DNA of 64,000 nucleotides from CADCTQ01 sp963844325. GTDB lineage: Bacteria > Bacteroidota > Bacteroidia > Cytophagales > 172606-1. Positions 49,801-55,781 of the stretch are shown here, in pieces. The stretch lies in NCBI GenBank assembly GCA_963844325.1, contig CAWJNV010000001.1, forward strand, positions 186,001 to 250,000, given 5' to 3'. Position 1 is the first letter of the stretch. Every line of letters starts with the position of its first letter. The notes below the pieces were generated by a model, which searched no databases, was not told the DNA's origin, and worked only from the letters and a program-made list of their open reading frames with translations. The position numbers were made by a program, and so were the translations under genes.

Positions 49801-50763
49801 CCCTCCTGGAAGCCGTACCGGCAGTTGCTGGCCGACGGCGCCAACCCGGCCCTGGACGTATTCAACGGAGATTACTACAACGGCACGGCTACCATCAAGC
49901 AGAAAGCCGAACTGGCCAAGCAACGAGCGTCGGGCATTATGATCTGGGAATTGTCGCAGGACACCCACGACGCCAACTCCCTGCTCCGGGCCATCAATAC
50001 GGTGATCAAACCGTGCCGCGGCGGGTCGGCGGGCAACGCAGCGCCGGTCGCTACCCTTACCGCACCGGTTCATAACGCCACGTTTGCGGCCAACGCTTCC
50101 ATTACCCTCACGGCGACGGCCACCGACAGCGACGGCACGGTTGCCAAGGTTGAGTTTTACAACGGCAGCACCCTGCTGGGCTCCGACGCCACGGCGCCTT
50201 ACGCCTTTACCTGGAGCAACGTACCGGCCGGCACCTACGCACTGAAGGCCCGGGCCACCGATGACAAAGGGGCGACCGGCACTTCGGCGGCGGCTACCGT
50301 GGTGGTGGGCGGCGGGGGCTGTACCGTGGCGGCCTGGTCGGCCACGGCCACGTACGTGGCCCCCAACCGGGCCTCGCGCAACGGCAACGTGTACGAAGCC
50401 AAGTGGTGGACGCAGGGCGAAGACCCCGCGCTGAAGAGCGGCCCCGACGACGTCTGGAAACTCATCGGGCCCTGCGGCGGTTCCGCCCGCAGCGGTGCGG
50501 TGGCCGAAGTCCTCCCGCGGGCTCTCGTATTCCCCAACCCGGCGCGGACCGGCGGCGAGGTCACCCTGGATTTGAAAGCCTCCTACGCCACCGTGCGGGT
50601 AACGGTCGTGAATGCGCTGGGCCAGGTGGCTTACGCCCAAACCTTGACGCACACCCGCCGGGTGGCCTTCCGCCTGCCGGGAGCCGCGGCGGGACTGTAC
50701 CAGGTCAACGTCGTGGCGGACGGTCAGCCGCTCCGGGTTTCCCCGCTGGTGGTGAAGGAATGA
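46831..50763 (+). CDS. Secreted chitinase with two GH18 domains, Ig-like, CBM5/12 and Por domains
   Basis: The 1310-residue protein has an N-terminal signal after a basic stretch (ILCLLCLLWLAAPGRAQ). GH18-1 spans about 55-515 (GFDGIDLDWEYPG, acid E253). It is followed by an Ig-like domain (530-615), CBM5/12 (625-685), another Ig-like domain (690-775), GH18-2 (785-1065; LDGVDIDWEYPV, E891), a third Ig-like domain, a second CBM5/12 and a Por sorting domain (VFPNPARTGGEVTLDL to VVKE). Two different GH18 modules in one type IX-secreted protein match the plan of Flavobacterium johnsoniae ChiA, where exo- and endo-acting modules cooperate. It would degrade chitin outside the cell. A hairpin follows the stop. 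Confidence 0.94.
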   Translation: MQKIVRSTSPSPRRPAPTGQPRGTAARILCLLCLLWLAAPGRAQVSPPVAKKTSDHNKQVIGYLTQWGPWKDIAGLIPKGSLTQLNVDYSQFTILNFSFFGVAVDGSVHSGDYRNPNIGQPGAVQQPAPLLNTDTYSSWDLYLLYGELDILYHVADNSYAYSLGYRNSGGGWSNVNTGETGAFPLAVPKQGGAKGLLDLAHASGVKVMASIGGWSMCKHYPGMAADPVKRQRFVDDCKKLIAKGFDGIDLDWEYPGSEGMNFTGTAADFTNFAVLTEEIRAAIGPGKLITSCFTASPAKLSTGYDWPRLSRTLNYFNLMTYDYNGGWSNKAGHNAPLYDYPGAEQTGFSVNATTNAAIAAGIPLAKLNVGVGFYGRGVVTNGPAALNAATVKRPETVQPDGAINTCADFTNWPKDVWDGTPNYSAIVANTQDWTEFWDDNAKVPYKTKGNFFLSYDNERSVAAKAQYVKDRNLAGVIIWHAAGDWLNMAANVVPKGSKLVYCPDTRAPLVNKINEVFGSGAASPTNAAPAATLTTNGASFAAPASVTLTATATDGDGTVAKVEFYNGSTLLGSDATAPYSYGWTGVAAGTYTLTARAYDNLGATGNSAAVTVTVTGTSINPGGTCTVAAWSATATYVAPNRASRNGNVYEAKWWTQGEDPALKSGPDDVWKLIGPCGGGTANAAPTATLSTGGTSFTAPASVTLTATAADSDGTVAKVEFYNGTNLLGSDATAPYSYSWTGVAAGTYTLTARAYDNLNATGNSAAVTVTVTAGPTGTCNAGQRVVGYQPSWAGTAQEIEYDKLSHVIYAFIRPTTTGGLTAVENPQKLQDIVTLAHAQGVKVLIAVGGWSDLNNADFQSMAANASYRAAFINNLVSLVNTYQLDGVDIDWEYPVAGADPANFTTLMDELGTAMHARGKLLTAAVAAYGDYANGIQTAVFADVDFLNLMIYDGGAGATHSPYSMVGQSLDYWLGRGLPASKAVVGVPFYARPSWKPYRQLLADGANPALDVFNGDYYNGTATIKQKAELAKQRASGIMIWELSQDTHDANSLLRAINTVIKPCRGGSAGNAAPVATLTAPVHNATFAANASITLTATATDSDGTVAKVEFYNGSTLLGSDATAPYAFTWSNVPAGTYALKARATDDKGATGTSAAATVVVGGGGCTVAAWSATATYVAPNRASRNGNVYEAKWWTQGEDPALKSGPDDVWKLIGPCGGSARSGAVAEVLPRALVFPNPARTGGEVTLDLKASYATVRVTVVNALGQVAYAQTLTHTRRVAFRLPGAAAGLYQVNVVADGQPLRVSPLVVKE

Positions 50764-50780
50764 TGGGTTGATTAAACAGT

Positions 50781-50822
50781 AGGCAGCAGGTGATACGCGG
50801 TATGCGGCATTGCCTGCTGCCT
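50781..50822 (+). terminator. Terminator-like hairpin after the chitinase gene
   Basis: AGGCAGCAGG (50781-50790) pairs with CCTGCTGCCT (50813-50822) around a 22-base loop, 18 bases after the stop. There is no T-run. Confidence 0.5.
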
Positions 50823-50934
50823 GCTTGCATGTGGCGTGAGGAGTAAAAAGTTCACCGCGGAGACACTGCGTTTCAAGGAGGAAAGGGGGAGACCGGGGAC
50901 GAGAGAAACCACGAGAGGAACCTAACCGCGTACT

Positions 50935-51055
50935 GGCGACAGCGTGCGCTGGTGTGAGCGGGGAACGGCATCCGCGGTTACTGGCGCAGGCGTCCGCCGG
51001 TGCCTTTCCGGACCGGAAGCGTCCGCTTCCAGCCGGCAGGCTTATGCTTCTACTA
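50935..51055. repeat. Diverged single-arm copy of the 144-bp repeat
   Basis: GGCGACAGCGTGCGCTGGTG, GCGGTTACTGGCGCAGGCGT and GGAAGCGTCCGCTTCCAGCC occur in the same order as in the arm at 52038-52181, with changed bases and spacing. It abuts the broken 5' end of the pseudogene that follows. The gap 50764-51110 holds nothing else apart from the hairpin and a CCGCGGAGACACTGCG repeat. Confidence 0.65.
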
Positions 51056-51110
51056 GCCGTCAAGTTGAATTGTCATGTGGGCTTATGTCTTCGAGAGTGC
51101 TATGCTCCTA

Positions 51111-51522
51111 TGCCACTCGGGCAAGGCCCTCGACGTGAACGCCAACGGCACGGCTGACGGCACCAACGTGCACCAGTGGACCTATAACGGGGCAACAACC
51201 AGCAGTGGCTGATCACCCAGCTCTCCACGGCCACGGCCCGGGAATCGTTCGGGGAGACGGCCGCGGCGCCCGCAGTGTCCCTTTTCCCCAACCCCGTGCA
51301 GGGCACACTGCACGTAAAGGTGTACGCCAATGAAGCGGGCCGGGCCAGCCTGTCGCTTTCGGGCGTGGGCGGCGGCCGTTCGCTGCAACGTCACTATGCC
51401 GTAAGCAAAGGCGAGAACCTGCTGCGGCTGTCTACGGAGGGCGCGGCCGGCGGCGTGTACCTGTGTTGCAGGTGCAGCAGGGCGCGCAAAAAACCGTTCA
51501 CCGGGTCATGATCGTCCGCTAA
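51111..51522 (+). pseudogene. Remnant of a ricin-B-lectin / Por-domain secreted protein
   Basis: The frame begins HSGKALDVNANGTADGTNVH, the typical core of a ricin-type carbohydrate-binding repeat. A base is lost near 51189, after which the sense continues in another frame as NNQQWLITQLSTATARESFG and a Por sorting domain (SLFPNPVQGTLHVKVY). A second shift near 51462 leads to LQVQQGAQKTVHRVMIVR and the stop at 51520-51522. All upstream domains, presumably a glycoside hydrolase, are gone, and the break lies at a repeat. It is not expected to give a working protein. Confidence 0.75.
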
Positions 51523-51665
51523 ACCCGGTATCTCTTCTTGAAATAGGCGTATCTCCTGGCGGGGTCGGGTTCCCAAACCCGGCTCCGCTGCCGTATGCAT
51601 CCAAGTCCTGCCCCTTGCCGTTACGTAAGGAGGCCACCGTTTCACGGCCTTTACCGCATCGCGTT

Positions 51666-51914
51666 ATGTCCGTTACTCCCTTAGGCAAGCAAATCGCCGA
51701 TCAGTTGGCCGGTGCCCGTTGCGAGCAGGACCTCGATTACGAATTAGCCCACATCCCCGAAGGGCATTGGCACCGGTTCGTCGAATACATGGGCTCTCTC
51801 ATTCAAGAGTTGGAGGAGAAAGAACCCGAACGGGCCGGGGCAATGCGTTCCCTGCTCCACACCTACCAAACGCGTTGGCAGGTCAGAAAGAGCAGCGGGT
51901 TTACCGATCCTTAA
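51666..51914 (+). CDS. Small orphan protein
   Basis: The ATG at 51666-51668 gives 82 residues starting MSVTPLGKQIADQLAGARCE. The protein is helical, acidic in the middle (EYMGSLIQELEEKEPERAGA) and ends KSSGFTDP, with no signal or membrane span. It is likely cytoplasmic. It lies 144 bp after the lectin remnant and before a nested repeat cluster. An earlier ATG at 51615 is open but the added residues are not protein-like. No family is recognised. Confidence 0.55.
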   Translation: MSVTPLGKQIADQLAGARCEQDLDYELAHIPEGHWHRFVEYMGSLIQELEEKEPERAGAMRSLLHTYQTRWQVRKSSGFTDP

Positions 51915-51915
51915 G

Positions 51916-52040
51916 CGTATGGCTGAATGGTTGAATGGTTGAATGGTTGAATGGCTGAATGGTTACATGGCTGTATGGTTGAAGGGTTATTGGATCAACC
52001 ATTCAGCCATGTAACCATGTAACCATTCAACCATTCACCC
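51916..52040. repeat. Inverted tandem repeat element, ATGGYTGW family (copy A3)
   Basis: Five consecutive units of the type ATGGTTGA or ATGGCTGA begin the left arm. The right arm is CCATTCAG/CCATGTAA/CCATTCAA units. The centre reads TTATTGGATC, also present in copy A4. It abuts the 144-bp inverted repeat. Confidence 0.75.
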
Positions 52041-52408
52041 TTACGGTTGGCGCCAGCGTGCGCTGGTGTTTGTCGGGCCGGTGTCGGGCCGGGACTCCTT
52101 GCGTTATCCTCGCGTTACTGGCGCAGGCGTCCGCCTGTGCCGCTCTGGTCGGAAGCGTCCGCTTCCAGCCGTCAGGCTAACTCGTTTTGACTAGCGCATC
52201 GACACGCAGGACGGACACTGGTGAACAAGGTGATTATCTGCAAGAGGCGCCAGATCATTGTAGCGTTAGCCTGACGGCTGGAAGCGGACGCTTCCGACCA
52301 GAGCGGCACAGGCGGACGCCTGCGCCAGTAACGCGAGGATAACGCAAGGAGTCCCGGCCCGACACCGGCCCGACAAACACCAGCGCACGCTGGCGCCAAC
52401 CGTAAGGG
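52038..52408. repeat. Perfect 144-bp inverted repeat with 83-base spacer
   Basis: Arms 52038-52181 and 52265-52408 are perfectly complementary over 144 bases as read. Arms contain GGCGCCAGCGTGCGCTGGTG, TGTCGGGCCGGTGTCGGGCC and GCGGAAGC-type sub-palindromes. The spacer (52182-52264) is less GC-rich and not coding. It is bracketed by copies A3 and A4 of the ATGGYTGW family. Confidence 0.9.
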
Positions 52409-52468
52409 TACTTGCCGGTAAGCCGGAAAGTAATCCCACCATACCCATCCTGCGTCCACCAGGAGTAT

Positions 52469-52565
52469 TGTTGAATGGCTGAATGGTTGATTGTTGAATG
52501 GTTATATGGCTATTGGATCAACCATCCAGCCATTTAGCCATATAACCATTCACCCATCCAGCCGT
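52469..52565. repeat. Inverted tandem repeat element, ATGGYTGW family (copy A4)
   Basis: Units ATGGCTGA, ATGGTTGA and ATGGTTAT face CCATCCAG, CCATTTAG and CCATATAA, with TATTGGATC in the centre. It ends 11 bases before the GTG start of the next gene. Confidence 0.7.
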
Positions 52566-52576
52566 TAAGAATCCGC

Positions 52577-53644
52577 GTGGATTCACTCACTCACCTCGTT
52601 CTCGGCGCCTGCATCGGGGAAGGGCTGCTCGCCCGGCCGCTGGGCAAGCGGGCCCTGCTCTGGGGCGGGATCGCGCAGAGCCTGCCCGACGTGGACGTGC
52701 TGGCGGCCCTGTGGCTGCCGCCGGCGGAAAACCTGCTGGTCCACCGGGGCATTACTCATTCGCTGGCGGCCGCCGGGGTGGCGGCCGTGGGGCTGGCCTG
52801 GATAACAGCCCGCTGGCGGCCCGCCGTCCGGTTCCGCACGTGGGCCCTTTTCTTTGCGCTCCAGTTCGTGGTGCACGACCTGCTCGACACCTGCAACGCG
52901 TACGGGACGGGGCTGCTGGAGCCGTTCAGCGGGAGCCGTTTCTCGTTTCACCTGCTGTACGTAGCCGACCCGCTGTTTACGCTCCCCCCGCTGGTTGCCG
53001 CCCTGCTGCTGCTGCGGGTCAGAACCGGGCATCCCCTCCGCCGGAAAGCGGCCGCGCTGGGCTTGCTCTGGGCCGCCGTGTACGTGGGCGGTGCCGCCTT
53101 TGCCAAAGCCCGTACCGACGAGGCCCTGGCGCATTCCCTGGCCGCCCGGGACAATTCCGGTGGGGCCCGTTTTTCCACCCCAACCCCCTTCAACAGCTTG
53201 CTCTGGTACGCAGTGGCGGCAACGGAAGGCGGCTACCTGGTGGGCTACCGGTCCGTTTTTGAGCCGGCCGGCCACCCCACGGCGTTCACCTTCTTCCCCC
53301 GGGCCGACAGCCTCCTGCCCCCGGCCGGCACGACCGGCGACGTGTCCCGGCTGCTCCGGTTCGCGGACGGTTTCTACACGGTGGAAAGACAAAACGACAC
53401 CACCCGCTTCAACGTACTGCGGTTCGGGCAGGTGCTCGGCTGGCAACACCCAAGGGCGCCGTTTGCCTTCCAGTACCTGCTGGGCGGGCACTACGACAAC
53501 ACCCTGGCCGTGCAGCGGGGCCGGTTCCGGGGTTGGCATGCAGCCACGGTCCGCCGGTTGTACGCGCGCATCTTCTCACCCCCATCCCGGCCCGGCCCCC
53601 AGCGGCCCCGGGGCAAAAGCGGGCCGCATGGAAAGACTGAGTAA
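52577..53644 (+). CDS. YdjM-like (DUF457) inner-membrane metal-dependent hydrolase
   Basis: A GTG at 52577 gives 355 residues beginning MDSLTHLVLGACIGEGLLAR. The N-terminal half has the conserved His/Asp set of the YdjM/DUF457 family: DSLTH, SLPDVDVL, HRGITHSL and HDLLDTCNAYG, lying on membrane helices. The C-terminal 170 residues are soluble. The family is annotated as metal-dependent hydrolase from these residues; the substrate is not known to me. The last 17 bases overlap the start of the cardiolipin synthase gene, so the two are coupled and a role in membrane lipids is plausible. Confidence 0.85.
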   Translation: MDSLTHLVLGACIGEGLLARPLGKRALLWGGIAQSLPDVDVLAALWLPPAENLLVHRGITHSLAAAGVAAVGLAWITARWRPAVRFRTWALFFALQFVVHDLLDTCNAYGTGLLEPFSGSRFSFHLLYVADPLFTLPPLVAALLLLRVRTGHPLRRKAAALGLLWAAVYVGGAAFAKARTDEALAHSLAARDNSGGARFSTPTPFNSLLWYAVAATEGGYLVGYRSVFEPAGHPTAFTFFPRADSLLPPAGTTGDVSRLLRFADGFYTVERQNDTTRFNVLRFGQVLGWQHPRAPFAFQYLLGGHYDNTLAVQRGRFRGWHAATVRRLYARIFSPPSRPGPQRPRGKSGPHGKTE

Positions 53645-55103
53645 AATCGACTGGGTCCTGCTGACGCAGGCCGCCTACCTGGTACTCATCCTGGCGGTGT
53701 GCCTGCGGATCGTGTACGATACCCGCAACACCACCAAGGCCCTGGCCTACATGCTGCTCACGATCTTCCTGCCCGTGGTGGGGGCGCTGGTCTATTTCTC
53801 CTTCGGCATCAACTACCGCCAGCGGAGTCTGTACAGCAAAAAACTGACGGAAGACGAAGCACTGCTCGCCCAGGTGCAGCGGCGCATCACCGAGACGAGC
53901 CGGCAAACCATGCAGGCCGCCGCCGACCACGTGAAGCACAACCGCGAACTGGCCCGCCTGCTCGTGCGCGACAACGTAAGTCCGCTTATGGCCGGCAACC
54001 GGGTGACGCTGCTGCTGAACGGGGAGGAGAAATTTGCCCAGGTGCTGACGGCCCTCGAAAGCGCCCGGCACCACATCCACATCGAGTACTACATCTACGA
54101 AGACGACCGGATCGGCAATGCCCTCAAGGACGTGCTCATCCGCAAGGCCCGGGAAGGCGTGCAGGTGCGGTTCATTTACGACGATTTCGGCAGCCGCTCC
54201 ATCCGCCGGACGATTGTGCCCGCCCTGCGGGCGGCGGGGGTGGCGGCGTACCCTTTCCACAAAATCCTGTTCGTGGCCCTGGCCAACCGGCTCAACTACC
54301 GCAACCACCGCAAGATCATCGTCATTGACGGGTGCACCGCCTTTACGGGGGGCGTCAACGTGTCGGACCGCTACATCAATTCGCCCGATGCACCCGCCCA
54401 GCTTTACTGGCGCGACACGCACCTGCGCATCGACGGGCCGGGAAGCTACTACCTCCAGTACGTGTTCCTGTGCGACTGGAATTTCTGCTCGGGCCAGAAG
54501 TTGACGGCCGACCGCACCTTTTTCTGCCCGCCCGGCGCCCAGACGGCCGTCGAAGGGGCCATTGTGCAGATCGGGGCCAGCGGACCCGACTCCCGGCTGC
54601 CGAGCCTGCTGTACGCCTTCCTGCAAGTGATTAACCTGGCCGAACGGGAAATTCTCATCACCACCCCCTACTTCATTCCCAACGACAGCCTGCTCGACGC
54701 CCTGCTGATCGCCGCCCTGAGCGGCGTTTCGGTCAAGCTGCTCGTGCCGGGCAAGTCGGATTCGCGGCTGGTCAACGCCGCCGCGTATTCGTACTACTCG
54801 GACCTGCTCGACGCCGGGGTGGAAATTTACCGCTACCAGAAGGGCTTCGTGCACGCCAAAACGCTGGTCGCCGACGGGCGGCTGGCAGCCGTAGGCACGG
54901 CCAACCTCGACAACCGCAGCTTCGACATGAACTTTGAGGTGGTGGCGTTCGTGTACGACACGGCACTGGCGGGCCAGCTTACGCGGGCCTTCCACCAGGA
55001 CGTGCAGGACGCCGAACGCATCGAACCGCAGCGCTGGAAAGGGCGTTCCCGGCTGCGGCAGTTGGGCGAAAAAGCCGCCCGCCTGGTGTCACCGCTGCTG
55101 TGA
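53628..55103 (+). CDS. cls: Cardiolipin synthase (phospholipase D type)
   Basis: The ATG at 53628-53630 gives 491 residues. Two N-terminal membrane helices (about 9-30 and 38-57) are followed by two phospholipase D domains with HKD motifs: NHRKIIVIDG and HAKTLVADG, each followed by Gly/Asn-rich GGVNVSDRY or GTANLDNRS. The reaction joins two phosphatidylglycerols to cardiolipin and glycerol (or uses phosphatidylethanolamine) at the inner membrane. The start lies within the end of the YdjM-like gene. The stop at 55101-55103 abuts the stop of the convergent DoxX gene with no base between. Confidence 0.93.
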   Translation: MERLSKIDWVLLTQAAYLVLILAVCLRIVYDTRNTTKALAYMLLTIFLPVVGALVYFSFGINYRQRSLYSKKLTEDEALLAQVQRRITETSRQTMQAAADHVKHNRELARLLVRDNVSPLMAGNRVTLLLNGEEKFAQVLTALESARHHIHIEYYIYEDDRIGNALKDVLIRKAREGVQVRFIYDDFGSRSIRRTIVPALRAAGVAAYPFHKILFVALANRLNYRNHRKIIVIDGCTAFTGGVNVSDRYINSPDAPAQLYWRDTHLRIDGPGSYYLQYVFLCDWNFCSGQKLTADRTFFCPPGAQTAVEGAIVQIGASGPDSRLPSLLYAFLQVINLAEREILITTPYFIPNDSLLDALLIAALSGVSVKLLVPGKSDSRLVNAAAYSYYSDLLDAGVEIYRYQKGFVHAKTLVADGRLAAVGTANLDNRSFDMNFEVVAFVYDTALAGQLTRAFHQDVQDAERIEPQRWKGRSRLRQLGEKAARLVSPLL

Positions 55104-55514
55104 TCACACCCTTGCCCCGACCGGCCGGCGCCTTGTCCGGAGCGAATCGAGGCTCCACACGCCCGAGCCGCGGGCGGCCATGTAGAGGAACAGGAAGCAG
55201 TAGAGCACGGCCGTTTCGCCGCCGTTGAGAATGGGCAGCGCCCCCTGCGGGGCGTGGGCCATGAAATACGCCACCGCCATCTGGCCGCTGGCGATAAAGG
55301 CGGCGATGCTGGCAAACAGGCCCAGTGCAATCAGCAGGCCGCCCACCAGTTCGACCACGCCGGCCAGTCCGAACAGGGAAAAGAGGGCTACCGGATCTTT
55401 GCCGCCCGGGATGCCGAAGAGTTTCTGGCTGCCGTGCATGGCAAACATGAGGCCGGCCACAATGCGCAACAGCGCGTAGAGGTAGGGGGCGTAAGTGCCC
55501 AGGAATCTTTCCAT
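55104..55514 (-). CDS. DoxX family membrane protein
   Basis: The 136-residue protein has four membrane helices and typical DoxX motifs: LLRIVAGLMFAMHGSQKLFG, VELVGGLLIALGLF and AVAYFMAHAPQGALPILNGGE. Small DoxX proteins often take part in redox-related membrane complexes; the exact role is unknown. It is much shorter than the two DoxX-like proteins at 22-25 kb. ATG at 55512-55514. It converges with cardiolipin synthase and is divergent from the P-type ATPase. Confidence 0.88.
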   Translation of the reverse strand: MERFLGTYAPYLYALLRIVAGLMFAMHGSQKLFGIPGGKDPVALFSLFGLAGVVELVGGLLIALGLFASIAAFIASGQMAVAYFMAHAPQGALPILNGGETAVLYCFLFLYMAARGSGVWSLDSLRTRRRPVGARV

Positions 55515-55613
55515 GTTTTTTACAATTAGTTGAAAACCAGATAGTGAAGGTAACGTAATCTACGCGGGTAACACGCTAAAGTTTGGCATTTTCGGATTTT
55601 TTGTACCTCTGAA

Positions 55614-55640
55614 CCTTGCGGGTTTCGGAAACCCGCAAGG
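55614..55640. repeat. Hairpin ACCTTGCGGGTTTC...AAACCCGCAAGGT
   Basis: Perfect stem of 12-13 bases with a three-base loop in the divergent gap between DoxX and the ATPase gene. It resembles the terminator at 13323-13352. Confidence 0.6.
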
Positions 55641-55781
55641 TCTCTCCGCCGGGATGTGACTTCATCAATACCCAAACCGGGCGGCGCTTTTCGGGGCGGC
55701 CCCGCAACAAACGGCACGGGAACCGGGTAACAACAATGTATATTGCCGTGCCACCGGTGTATCCTTAACCACTTTATCCTC

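Noticed and set aside
46825..51063. A 1412-codon frame opposite the double-GH18 chitinase gene
   Set aside because: The plus strand has clear GH18, CBM and Por domains; the opposite frame is a low-information Gly/Arg/Val-rich shadow.
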